Source: Streptomyces sp. CHD11 (GTDB lineage: Bacteria > Actinomycetota > Actinomycetes > Streptomycetales > Streptomycetaceae). From it: a stretch of 64,000 bases of DNA. The stretch lies in the NCBI RefSeq assembly GCF_018638295.1, contig NZ_JABTTS010000024.1, forward strand, positions 1 through 64,000, given 5' to 3'. The notes under the pieces were generated by a model. That model was not told the origin of the DNA. It ran no database searches and saw only the letters and a list, made by a program, of their open reading frames with translations. Made by a program: the position numbers and the translations under genes. Below, in pieces: positions 28,145-36,674 of the stretch; positions within the stretch are counted from its first letter, which is position 1; every line of letters starts with the position of its first letter.

Positions 28145-31100
28145 GGGACGGGAGTCTCATGATGTGAGCGCAGGGCCGTGCCACCTTTGAGTACGGCGGT
28201 CACTCCCGTGGAGTACACCCCCGGCCCGCCGCCCGCGAACACGGGCTCGGCCGGTCCGCGCGGCACCGGACAGTGCCCGGCGGCCAGCGCCCTGCGCAGC
28301 CGGTACTCGTCCAGCGGTCCGGAGAACGCCATGCCCTGCCCGTGCGTACAGCCCATGGCGCGCAGGGCCGCGGCCTGCTCGGGCAGGTCCACGCCCACGG
28401 CGACGGAGTGCATCCCGAGGTCGGAGGCGATCCGCAGCAGCCCTCCGGTGATCTTGTTCAGCCGCGCGGACTCCACCACGCCGTCGACCAGGCTGCGGTC
28501 GAGCTTGAGGACGTCCACGGGGAGCCGCCGCAGGGCGGTGATCGCCGCGAGCCCGCCACCGAAGCCGTCGAGCGCGATCCGGACACCGAGCCGCTTGAGC
28601 ACGGCCAGCCGGCGCTCCAGTTCGTCGAGCGGGACCCGGGGGTCGGTGTCGGCCAGCTCGACGATCAGGGAGCCGGACGGCAGTCCGTGCCGGGTGAGCA
28701 GGGCCTCGATCGAGCCCAGCGGCAGCGACCGGTCCAGCAGCCTGCGGGCGCTCAGCCGGACGGCCACGGGTACGGGCAGACCGATGGCGTGCCGCTCGGC
28801 GGCCTGCTCGACGGCCTCCTCCAGCACCCACCGGCCGAGCTCGGCGGTCTTCTCACTGTCCTCGGCCACGCGCAGGAACTCCGAGGGGGTGAAGAGCACC
28901 CCCTGGGACGAGCGCCAGCGCGCCTGGGCACAGACGGAGGTGATCCGGCCGTCCGCCAGACACACCACCGGCTGGTGCAGCAGGGCGAACTCGCCGTGGC
29001 GCAGTGCCGCGCGCAGCCGCGTGGCCAGTTCCGCCTTGCGGACGACGTCCTGCTGCATGTGTGGTCTGTACAGCTCCACCCGGCCCTTGCCCGCCGCCTT
29101 GGCCCGGTACATGGCAAGGTCGGCGTTGCGCAGCAACTCCCCCGCGCCGACGCCGGGTTCGGCGAAGGCGACGCCGATGGAGGCGTTGACCCGGACATCG
29201 TTGCCGTCGATCGCGTAGGGCTGGGAGAGAGTGGCTCTGAGGCGGTCGGCGAGCTCCAGCATGTGCCGCTCCCGGGCGTCCCGGTCCCGGACTCCGTCGC
29301 CGGCGATCAGGGCGGCGAACTCGTCACCGCCCAGCCGGGAGGCGGTGTCGCCCTTACGGACCGCGTCCTGCAGTCTGCGGGCGGCCTGGACGAGCAGCTC
29401 GTCCCCGGCCTGGTGTCCGATGGTGTCGTTGACGCCCTTGAAACCGTCGAGGTCGATGAAGAGCACGGCCGTGCCCCTGAGGGCGGCTCCGCGGTCCGAG
29501 GCGCGTCGGCCGGAGAGCGCCTGCTGGACGCGCCGGGTGAACAGGGCGCGGTTGGGCAGGTCGGTGAGCGGGTCGTGCTCCGCGTTGTGCTGGAGCTGCG
29601 CCTGGAGCCGCACTCTCTCGGTCACGTCACGGCTGTTGAAGATGAGTCCGCCGTGGTGCCGGTTGACGGTCGACTCGACGTTCAGCCAGCCTCCCCCGTC
29701 GCCGGAGCGGAAGCGGCACTCGATGCGGGTCGTGGGTTCCTCCACCGGGTCGGCCGCGAGGAAGCGGCGTACCTCGTGGACGACGGAGCCGAGGTCCTCC
29801 GGATGGATGAGCCCGGCCAGTTCCGTACCGACCAGGTCCTCCGCGGGGCTGCCGTACACCCCCGCGGCGGCCGGGGAGACGTAGCGGAGGATGCCGCTGG
29901 GCGCGGCGATCATGATGACGTCGCTGGAGCCCTGCACCAGGGACCGGAAGTGGTTCTCCTTCTGCGCGAGTTCCTGGGTGAGGGTGATGTTGTCGAGCAG
30001 CATGATGCCCTGGCGCACGACGAGCGCGAGCACCACGGTGCCGCCGGTGATCAGCACGACGCGGTCGACGCTGCGGCCGTTGAGCACGTTGTAGAGGATC
30101 CCCAGGGTGCACACGGCCGCCGCGAGGTACGGGGTGAGCGCGGCGAGGGAACCGGCGATGGGCCGGGAGAGCGGATACCGGCCCGGGTCACCGCCGGGCG
30201 CGGGCGGGTGCTGGTGGTCCGCGCCGCCGCGCCGGCCCGGCAGGTGCTCGTGGACCACACGCGTGTGCCCCTCACGCTCGGGCGGACCTCCCCGCGGCGC
30301 GGTCCACGGGGCGTATGCCAGGAGCAGGGAGCCGGCGAACCAGCCCGCGTCGAGCAGTTGTCCGGAGCGGTATCCGGCGTGCAGCAGCGGGGAGGTGAAC
30401 AGGGCGTCGCACATCACGGTCAGCGCCAGGGCGCCGATCGCCGTGTTGACCGCGGACCGGTTCACCGCCGAACGCCGGAAGTGCAGCGCGAGCACCATGC
30501 TGACCAGGGCGATGTCGAGCAGCGGGTACGCCAGTGACAGCGCGGTGTGCGCGACCGACGGGCCCTCGGCCTGGGCGGCCTGGGCGAGCGCGAGGCTCCA
30601 CGCGAGGGTGAGCAGGGAGCCGCCGATGAGCCAGGCGTCCAGGGCGAGACAGCCCCAGCCGGCCTTGGTCACGGGCCGCTTGGCGAGCACCAGGAGTCCC
30701 ACGATCGCGGGCGGCGCGAAGCACAGGAAGAACAGATCGGCGTAGCTGGGGCTGGGCACCGGGACGCCCAGCACGACCTCGTACCACCCCCAGACCAGGT
30801 TGCCCAGGGAGGCCATGGCCGAGGAGAGGCTGAACAGCAGCCAGGCGGGCCGGAACCGGGTACGAGGGCTGCGGGCGTAGACGAAGCAGGAGACGGCCGC
30901 GGCGCCCGCGGCGGCGCTCAGCCCGAAGTCACCCATGATCAGAGCGAGTTGCCGCGAACCCCAGCCGAGCGCGGCGCCGACGGCGTACGCCGCGCAGACG
31001 AGGATCAGGACGAGTTGCGCGACCGGGCCGGGCCGGCGGTCGGTGGCCGGCACACCGGGCGGCCGCGTCCGCACGGCGGGCGGGGGGCGCAGCGCTCCGT

Positions 31101-31422
31101 CGAGGGTCCGGGTGGAGGCGGGCGCGCTCACCGGTTCCTCCCCGCCCGCGCCGCTCCGGCCCCGCTCGGCACCCCGTGCGGCGGGTGGGCGTGCCTTCCG
31201 GGGCCGGCGCACCGGTGACGCGGAGGGCTCTCGGGCCGGCCGCTCCACCGGGTGTCCTGACGGGTGTCCTGGCAGGTGCGGTGGCGGGTGTGATCGCCGC
31301 CGTGGCGACGGCGACCGCGCGCGTCCGCGCGCCATGGTCGCCACCGACGGCTCCGCCGCGTCGGATCGCTCGCCCACAGGCCGTGCATCGTCCGTCGCCC
31401 CCCTTGCAGTATCCGTGTCCAT
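28135..31422 (-). CDS. Membrane PAS-GGDEF-EAL protein, likely diguanylate cyclase
   Basis: A 1095-residue protein with a Pro/Arg-rich cytosolic start (about 1-125), roughly ten membrane spans (about 130-480), a PAS domain (about 500-620), GGDEF (about 640-800) and EAL (about 810-1050). The GGDEF motif is intact at 698-702 (RLGGDEFAAL). The EAL motif is degenerate: CAQARW from Cys831 stands where Glu-Ala-Leu-Val-Arg-Trp is expected, and the DDFGTG loop reads LDGFGGG. It should make c-di-GMP and not degrade it. By position it resembles S. coelicolor CdgF. A BldD-like box lies upstream. The start is uncertain; other starts exist within the first 30 codons. Confidence 0.85.
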   Translation of the reverse strand: MDTDTARGATDDARPVGERSDAAEPSVATMARGRARSPSPRRRSHPPPHLPGHPSGHPVERPAREPSASPVRRPRKARPPAARGAERGRSGAGGEEPVSAPASTRTLDGALRPPPAVRTRPPGVPATDRRPGPVAQLVLILVCAAYAVGAALGWGSRQLALIMGDFGLSAAAGAAAVSCFVYARSPRTRFRPAWLLFSLSSAMASLGNLVWGWYEVVLGVPVPSPSYADLFFLCFAPPAIVGLLVLAKRPVTKAGWGCLALDAWLIGGSLLTLAWSLALAQAAQAEGPSVAHTALSLAYPLLDIALVSMVLALHFRRSAVNRSAVNTAIGALALTVMCDALFTSPLLHAGYRSGQLLDAGWFAGSLLLAYAPWTAPRGGPPEREGHTRVVHEHLPGRRGGADHQHPPAPGGDPGRYPLSRPIAGSLAALTPYLAAAVCTLGILYNVLNGRSVDRVVLITGGTVVLALVVRQGIMLLDNITLTQELAQKENHFRSLVQGSSDVIMIAAPSGILRYVSPAAAGVYGSPAEDLVGTELAGLIHPEDLGSVVHEVRRFLAADPVEEPTTRIECRFRSGDGGGWLNVESTVNRHHGGLIFNSRDVTERVRLQAQLQHNAEHDPLTDLPNRALFTRRVQQALSGRRASDRGAALRGTAVLFIDLDGFKGVNDTIGHQAGDELLVQAARRLQDAVRKGDTASRLGGDEFAALIAGDGVRDRDARERHMLELADRLRATLSQPYAIDGNDVRVNASIGVAFAEPGVGAGELLRNADLAMYRAKAAGKGRVELYRPHMQQDVVRKAELATRLRAALRHGEFALLHQPVVCLADGRITSVCAQARWRSSQGVLFTPSEFLRVAEDSEKTAELGRWVLEEAVEQAAERHAIGLPVPVAVRLSARRLLDRSLPLGSIEALLTRHGLPSGSLIVELADTDPRVPLDELERRLAVLKRLGVRIALDGFGGGLAAITALRRLPVDVLKLDRSLVDGVVESARLNKITGGLLRIASDLGMHSVAVGVDLPEQAAALRAMGCTHGQGMAFSGPLDEYRLRRALAAGHCPVPRGPAEPVFAGGGPGVYSTGVTAVLKGGTALRSHHETPVPPT

Positions 31423-31476
31423 CCCCCGCGCCGATGGTCAGCGGCGCAGCCCCTGTCGGGACGATACACCAGTATG

Positions 31477-31490
31477 GTCACTCAGGGACA
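31477..31490 (-). promoter_or_regulatory. Candidate BldD-binding box
   Basis: TGTCCCTGAGTGAC on the minus strand matches the published BldD consensus (tnACnC[A/T]GAGTnAn) at all defined positions but one. It lies 55-68 bases before the GGDEF-EAL gene. BldD bound to c-di-GMP represses several c-di-GMP genes in Streptomyces. Confidence 0.5.
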
Positions 31491-31573
31491 TAGGTTCTCT
31501 ACGCTCCGTAACGATCACCTGATGTACGAGTACCCACCGCGCCCGGAGAAACGCGGACGGTACCCGAAGCGGA

Positions 31574-32527
31574 CTAGGCGCCTTCCGCTCCCGTGACCAG
31601 GACCACGTTGCCGGGCTCCTCCTGGTTCACGTAACGCCGCAACTGATCCCGCAGCAACCGCTCGGCGCGCGGGAGGAACGCGGATGTCGGTCCGCCGACG
31701 TGCGGGGTGACCAGCACGCCCGGCGCCCGCCACAGAGGATGTCCGGTGGGCAGCGGTTCGGGGTCCGTGACGTCGAGGGCCGCGGTGATGCGCCCGCTCT
31801 CCACCTCGGTGAGCAGCGCCTTCGTGTCGACGACGCCTCCGCGGGACACGTTCACGAGCAGGGCGCCGTCCTTCATCCGGGCCAGGAAACCGGCGTCCAC
31901 GAGGTGCCGGGTGGTCTCGTTCAGCGGGGTGGAGAGGACGACGACGTCCGCCTGCGGAAGCAGGGAGGACAGTTCGGTGAGCGGGTGCACCGGCCCGCGC
32001 TCCGTGGTGCGCGCGGAGCGCGCGACGCGTTCCACCCGCGTGAGCTCGAACGCGGCGAGCCGGTCCTCGATGGCCGCGCCGATCGAGCCGTATCCCACGA
32101 TGAGCACGCTCTTGTCGGCGAGCGCGGGCCGGAACCCGCCCCGCCACTCCCCCTTGTCCTGCGCCCGCACGAATCCGGGGATGCCGCGCAGCGAGGCCAG
32201 GATCAGCGCGAGCGTGAGTTCGGCGGTGCTGGCCTCGTGCACTCCGCGCGCGTTGCACAGGCGCACGCCGGGCGGCAGGTGCTTCAGCCCGGGTTCGACG
32301 TGGTCGGTACCGGCCGACAGGGTCTGCACGACCCGTACGGAACGCATCAGCGGCATCGGCCGTACGCCGACCGCCGGGGGCTTCATGTAGGGCACGACGT
32401 AGAAGGCGCAGCCGGCCGGGTCGGCGGGGAACTCCTCACCGCCGTCCCAGAAGCGGTAGCGCGGGCCCTCGGGGAGACCGTCGATCTCGTCCGGCGGAAA
32501 GGGAAGCCATACGTCAGCAGCAGTCAT
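31574..32527 (-). CDS. D-2-hydroxyacid dehydrogenase family protein
   Basis: A 317-residue NAD(P)-dependent 2-hydroxyacid dehydrogenase. The Rossmann motif VLIVGYGSIGAAI, the catalytic Arg in NVSRGGVVD, Asp/Glu in DVTDPEPLP and the His in TPHVGGP are present. Preferred substrate (glyoxylate, hydroxypyruvate, phenylpyruvate or other) cannot be told from this. It is divergent from the aldo/keto reductase gene with 74 bases between them. Confidence 0.88.
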   Translation of the reverse strand: MTAADVWLPFPPDEIDGLPEGPRYRFWDGGEEFPADPAGCAFYVVPYMKPPAVGVRPMPLMRSVRVVQTLSAGTDHVEPGLKHLPPGVRLCNARGVHEASTAELTLALILASLRGIPGFVRAQDKGEWRGGFRPALADKSVLIVGYGSIGAAIEDRLAAFELTRVERVARSARTTERGPVHPLTELSSLLPQADVVVLSTPLNETTRHLVDAGFLARMKDGALLVNVSRGGVVDTKALLTEVESGRITAALDVTDPEPLPTGHPLWRAPGVLVTPHVGGPTSAFLPRAERLLRDQLRRYVNQEEPGNVVLVTGAEGA

Positions 32528-32601
32528 GGTCGGGAGGCTAGTTCAGGTGCTGTCGGCGGCAGAGGTTAGGTTGGGGGCCGGAGAGGGAGGGTCACGAGCA
32601 G

Positions 32602-33600
32602 GTGGAGCGCAGGACGATCGGCGCGGCGGCGCTCGCGGTGGGGGCCGTAGGACTCGGATGCATGCCGATGAGCTGGGCCTACAGCACGTCCCGGCAAAGC
32701 GGCGAGGAGTCGCTCAGGGCGGTGCACCAGGCGCTGGATTCGGGCTCGACCCTCCTCGACACCGCCGACATGTACGGCCCGTTCACCAACGAGCTGCTGA
32801 TCGGCCGGGTGCTGAGGGAGCGGCGCGGCGACGCCTTCGTGTCGACGAAGGTCGGTCTGCTGGTGGGCGACCAGCACATCGTGGCCAACGGCCGTCCCGG
32901 GTACGTGAGAAGAGCCTGCGACGCGTCGCTGCGCCGGCTCCAGACCGATGTCATCGACCTCTACCAGCTGCACCGCGCCGACCCGGAGATACCGGTCGAG
33001 GAGACCTGGGGCGCGATGGCGGAACTCGTGCAGGCCGGAAAGGTGAGGGCGCTGGGGCTCTGCGCGGTCGGGGCCCGCTCGTCCCGGCGGCCGGGCGCGC
33101 GACTGCACGACGCGACGGTCCGGCAGCTGGAGCGGGTGCAGCAGGTGTTCCCGGTGAGCGCGGTGGAGGCCGAGCTGTCCGTGTGGTCGCCGGAGGCGCT
33201 GGAGACACTGCTGCCGTGGTGCGCCTCGCGGGGGGTCGGATTCCTGGCCGCGATGCCGCTGGGCAACGGTTTCCTGACGGGGACGCTGACGCCCGGAGTG
33301 GGGTTCGAGGCAGACGATCTGCGCGCCCGGCACCCCCGTTTCACGGCCGAGATGATGGCCGCGAACCAGCCGATCGTGGCCGGCCTGCGCCGCGTCGCCC
33401 GCCGGCACGGTGATCACGTCACCCCGGCCCAGGTGGCCCTGGCCTGGGTGCTGGGCACAAGCCGCCAGGTGATCCCGGTCCCCGGCACGAAGCGGGAGCG
33501 GTGGGTCAGGGAGAACGCGGCGTCGGCGGCCCTGCGCCTGACGGAACAGGACCTGGCGGACATAGCGGGACTGCCCGCGGCCCAGGGGTCGTGGGACTGA
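32602..33600 (+). CDS. Aldo/keto reductase
   Basis: A 332-residue NADPH-dependent reductase of the aldo/keto reductase superfamily. The catalytic tetrad is visible: Asp and Tyr in LDTADMYGP, Lys in STKVGL and His in LYQLHRADP. IPVPGTKRERWVRENAAS near the C-terminus binds the NADPH phosphate. The start is GTG with GGGAGG about 11 nt upstream. Residues about 155-168 (ARSSRRPGARLHD) look like a short insertion compared with usual members. The physiological substrate is unknown. Confidence 0.88.
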   Translation: MERRTIGAAALAVGAVGLGCMPMSWAYSTSRQSGEESLRAVHQALDSGSTLLDTADMYGPFTNELLIGRVLRERRGDAFVSTKVGLLVGDQHIVANGRPGYVRRACDASLRRLQTDVIDLYQLHRADPEIPVEETWGAMAELVQAGKVRALGLCAVGARSSRRPGARLHDATVRQLERVQQVFPVSAVEAELSVWSPEALETLLPWCASRGVGFLAAMPLGNGFLTGTLTPGVGFEADDLRARHPRFTAEMMAANQPIVAGLRRVARRHGDHVTPAQVALAWVLGTSRQVIPVPGTKRERWVRENAASAALRLTEQDLADIAGLPAAQGSWD

Positions 33601-33853
33601 CCGGGGGTGCGGGAAGCGGCCGGTACGGCGGGATCCGGGGGCGCGGTACCGGGAGGCGGGAAGGCAGCCGCCGTACCGGGTGGTGGGGCCGGGACCGGGG
33701 CCGGCCCTGGATCGGGGCCGGGACCGGCGTCTGCGCACGGCACGCGCGGGGATGCCGCTCGCGGTCCGGTGCATCGAGGTCGGGCGTTCGGGAACCTGGG
33801 AGGCGCGAGCGGTGTATGACAGGTAGAACCCGCCGCGTCGAAGGGACGACATC

Positions 33854-35017
33854 GTGCGACACCGTGCCGTGACGGCCGTACTGGCCGCCGCCACGCTCCT
33901 GCTGACGGCCGGCTGCTCCTCCGGCGACGGAGGAACAGCCGGCGGAGACGGCGGCGCCACCCCCACCGATACGACGGCGCGCTCGTCGGCCCCGGAGCGG
34001 ACCGGGGAGGAGACCCCGCCGGCCAAGGGTTCGGTGAAGGTCGTCCGCACGGTCGCGACGGGTCTGAAGAGCCCCTGGGGCCTGGCGCCCCTGCCGGGCG
34101 GCGACCTTCTGGTGTCCTCCCGTGACGAGGCGACGATCACCCGGATCGACGGGAAGACCGGTGAGAAGACCGAGCTGGGCGAGGTGCCCGGAGTGTCCCC
34201 GTCCGGCGAGGGAGGCCTTCTCGGCATCGCCCTCTCCCCCGAGTACGCCTCGGACCACATGATCTACGCCTACTTCACCTCGGCCTCCGACAACCGCATC
34301 GTGCGCCTGATACACGACGAGAGGAAGCCGGCCGGCGAGCGGTTGGGCGCACCCGACACGGTGTTCCGCGCCATCCCCAAGGGCGTGAACCACAACGGCG
34401 GCCGGATCGCCTTCGGCCCGGACAGGCTGCTGTACGTGGGCACCGGCGAGACCGGTGACACCGGCCTGTCCCAGGACAAGGAGTCACTCGGCGGCAAGAT
34501 CCTCCGGCTGACCCCGGAGGGCGAGCCGGCCCCGGGCAACCCATTCCCCGGCTCCCCCGTGTACAGCTACGGTCACCGCAATGTGCAGGGTCTCGCCTGG
34601 GACGGCGAACAGCGGTTGTTCGCCTCGGAGTTCGGCCAGAACACCTGGGACGAGCTGAACGCGATCGAGCCCGGTGACAACTACGGCTGGCCGGACGCGG
34701 AGGGCGAGTCCGACGGCGGCGGGTACCACGACCCGATCGATCAGTGGAGCACGGACGAGGCGTCCCCGAGCGGGCTCGCGTACGCGGAGGGGTCGCTCTG
34801 GATGGCGGGCCTGCGCGGCGAGCGTCTGTGGCGCATCCCGCTGAAGGGCACGGAGGCCTCGGCGGACCCGCAGTCCTTCCTGGAGGGCGAGTACGGCAGG
34901 CTGCGTACGGTGGTCGCCGCGGGCGACGACAAGCTGTGGCTGGTCACCAGCAACACGGACGGCAGGCGCACCCCGAAGGAAGGCGACGACCGCATCCTGG
35001 AGCTCCAGGTGAGCTAG
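33854..35017 (+). CDS. PQQ-dependent sugar dehydrogenase-like lipoprotein
   Basis: A 387-residue exported lipoprotein. The signal peptide ends in the lipobox LTAGC (lipidated Cys near 21), followed by a Gly/Thr-rich linker and a six-bladed propeller of the soluble glucose/sorbosone dehydrogenase family: LKSPWGLAPLPGGDLLVSSR, GEGGLLGIALSPEY, NHNGGRIAFGPDRLLYVGTGE, YSYGHRNVQGLAW and EFGQNTWDELNAIEPGDNYGWP. Such proteins oxidise sugars with PQQ or may act as sugar-binding propellers; no PQQ genes are near. GTG at 33854 is the start. The 253 bases upstream hold only G-rich sequence. Confidence 0.88.
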   Translation: MRHRAVTAVLAAATLLLTAGCSSGDGGTAGGDGGATPTDTTARSSAPERTGEETPPAKGSVKVVRTVATGLKSPWGLAPLPGGDLLVSSRDEATITRIDGKTGEKTELGEVPGVSPSGEGGLLGIALSPEYASDHMIYAYFTSASDNRIVRLIHDERKPAGERLGAPDTVFRAIPKGVNHNGGRIAFGPDRLLYVGTGETGDTGLSQDKESLGGKILRLTPEGEPAPGNPFPGSPVYSYGHRNVQGLAWDGEQRLFASEFGQNTWDELNAIEPGDNYGWPDAEGESDGGGYHDPIDQWSTDEASPSGLAYAEGSLWMAGLRGERLWRIPLKGTEASADPQSFLEGEYGRLRTVVAAGDDKLWLVTSNTDGRRTPKEGDDRILELQVS

Positions 35018-35024
35018 CCGGCGT

Positions 35025-35222
35025 TCAGTCCCCCTCCGGCCCTCCCCCGCTCTCCTCCGGCGGCGTCGGCGCCCGTACCGTCACCTTCCCTGACACCAGG
35101 TCGATCGGACCGCGTCCGGGGTCGGCGTCGCCGACGTCCTCCCGGGTCAGCTCCAGCCGGTTCTGCTCCTCGCGGGTGTGCCTCCGGCCCGGGGCGAACA
35201 GTTCCTCGAAAGCGTTGAACAC
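35025..35222 (-). CDS. Small conserved protein, DUF6191-like
   Basis: The 65-residue product begins FNAFEELFAPGRRHTREEQNR and continues LELTREDVGD and GPIDLVSGKVTVR, a conserved block seen in small Streptomyces proteins that I believe are grouped as DUF6191. Many relatives carry a membrane segment before this block; here the frame continues upstream to 35327 without one. I start at GTG 35220-35222, which has GGGGAGGGG upstream. Function is unknown. It converges with the sugar-dehydrogenase-like gene, only 7 bases between stops. Confidence 0.6.
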   Translation of the reverse strand: MFNAFEELFAPGRRHTREEQNRLELTREDVGDADPGRGPIDLVSGKVTVRAPTPPEESGGGPEGD

Positions 35223-35478
35223 CGTGCCCCTCCCCGGGGCCGCCTGCGTCGTACGCCTGGTGTCCCGCACCCAGCCTTGCCCGGCGTCCGCCGGGAACAG
35301 GCCGAGGCGACGGGCCAGCGCCTCCACCGGATGCGGCGCGGTGCGGGGCCTCAGAAGGTACTCAGTACCGTCACCGGGCCCTCAGAACCTCCTGAGCCCC
35401 CGGCCGGGCGGTACCGGGGGCGGACATCTGCGGGAGGTGCCCCCGGTCGCCCGGAGACCCCTCGTGACCTGCGCCGGC

Positions 35479-36081
35479 TCAGCCGGTGGCGGGCAGGCCC
35501 AGCAGGAGGCCGGTGTACTTGAGGACCGCGAGCAGCAGTCCGATGGCGCCGAGCGTGACACCCGCCCAGGCGACCGACGTGATCCAGGGCGCCCGGACCG
35601 TCCGGCCGGGGGCTCCGAAGGCGGGCCTGGCGAGCACCGCCACGCCCACGATCAGCGCGGTCAGGGCGAACAGGCCACCCCACACGGCGCTGGTGTTCCA
35701 GGCGTCGCCGTACACCTCCTTCACCTGGGTGGCGACGCCGGCGTCCGCCGCCGTCTCCAACTGGCCCACGAGGGTCTCGCGCGCTGCGGCGACGGTGCCC
35801 AGCCAGCTGCCGGTCAGTGAGACGAGGCCCAGCGCCGCCGAGACGACGGCGGCCGCACCCTGCCCCACACCGGACGGCTCCTCGGCCCCGGCCCCGGCCG
35901 CGTCCCGTTCCGCATCCGACTCCGACTCCGCCTCCGCGTGCGGCTCCGTTTCCGGCTCCTTCTCCGACGCCGTGATGTCGGCGTCGACGTCCACCGCCGC
36001 GCCCTCCCGCTTGTTGCCGGCGGCGTCCTCGGTTCCCTTTTCGGTTCCGGTTCCGGTCTCGTCCGCTGTCCTGGTTCCCAT
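35479..36081 (-). CDS. Membrane protein with acidic N-terminus, function unknown
   Basis: A 200-residue protein. The first 70 residues are rich in Glu, Asp, Ala and Thr and probably disordered; then three or four hydrophobic spans follow (about 75-98, 130-150 and 165-190), with GDAWNTSAVWGGLFALTALIVG and a Gly/Leu-rich last span. I recognise no domain. TACGGT ends 7 bases before the ATG and there is no ribosome site, suggesting a leaderless transcript. It follows the acetyltransferase gene on the same strand after 35 bases. Confidence 0.7.
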   Translation of the reverse strand: MGTRTADETGTGTEKGTEDAAGNKREGAAVDVDADITASEKEPETEPHAEAESESDAERDAAGAGAEEPSGVGQGAAAVVSAALGLVSLTGSWLGTVAAARETLVGQLETAADAGVATQVKEVYGDAWNTSAVWGGLFALTALIVGVAVLARPAFGAPGRTVRAPWITSVAWAGVTLGAIGLLLAVLKYTGLLLGLPATG

Positions 36082-36116
36082 GCCCCGCACCGTACGGACG
36101 CTCTCTGAGAGTCCGC

Positions 36117-36674
36117 TTAATGATCGTCGTGCGCGCGCCACTCCGGGGCCAGGACGGACCACACCTCCAGGTCCTGGCGCACCCCGTGGTGGAGATGGGC
36201 CTCGCGGCGCACGCCGTCGCGGGTCATGCCGAGCCGGCCGGCGACCGCGATGCTCGGCGCGTTGCCGGCCGCGGCGACCCATTCGACCCGGTGGATCCCG
36301 CGCTGCTCGACGGCCCAGTCGATGAGTACCCGCATCGCCCGGGTGACCAGCCCGCGCCCGGTGGCGGCGGGCTCCAGCCAGCAGCCGACCTCGCAGCTGC
36401 CGTTCCCGGCGTCGAAGTTCAGGGTGAGCACGCCGCCGACGAGCGAGCCGTCCAGCCACAGCCCGTGCAGGGAGGCGGTGTCGGCGGCGCGCCAGTCGGC
36501 GTAGCGCTGCAGCACCTCCCGCGCGCCGGCCACGTCCGTGGCGCGGGAGCCGAAGGGGACGTACCTGTTGATGAATTCCCGGCCCCGGTCCAGATGGGCC
36601 AGGAACTCCTCTGCGTGCCAGGGCTCCAGCGGGCGCAGCTCGGCTCCGTCGTCACCCAGTCGTATCGCGTACAT
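36117..36674 (-). CDS. GNAT-family N-acetyltransferase (RimJ/RimL type)
   Basis: A 185-residue acetyltransferase with the GNAT core: SLHGLWLDGSLVGGVLTLNFD, CEVGCWLEPAATGRGLVTRAM (the acetyl-CoA-binding loop ATGRGL) and NAPSIAVAGRLGMTRDGVRR. This arrangement is typical of RimJ/RimL-like enzymes that acetylate protein N-termini or small amines. ATG 36672-36674 with GGAGGAG upstream overlaps the 3' end of the MMPL gene by 23 bases, so the two are translated from one message. Confidence 0.88.
   Translation of the reverse strand: MYAIRLGDDGAELRPLEPWHAEEFLAHLDRGREFINRYVPFGSRATDVAGAREVLQRYADWRAADTASLHGLWLDGSLVGGVLTLNFDAGNGSCEVGCWLEPAATGRGLVTRAMRVLIDWAVEQRGIHRVEWVAAAGNAPSIAVAGRLGMTRDGVRREAHLHHGVRQDLEVWSVLAPEWRAHDDH

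Noticed and set aside
33501-33872. A 123-residue frame between the aldo/keto reductase and the lipoprotein genes
   Set aside because: It overlaps the end of the reductase gene and consists of Gly/Arg-rich sequence without homology or ribosome site.
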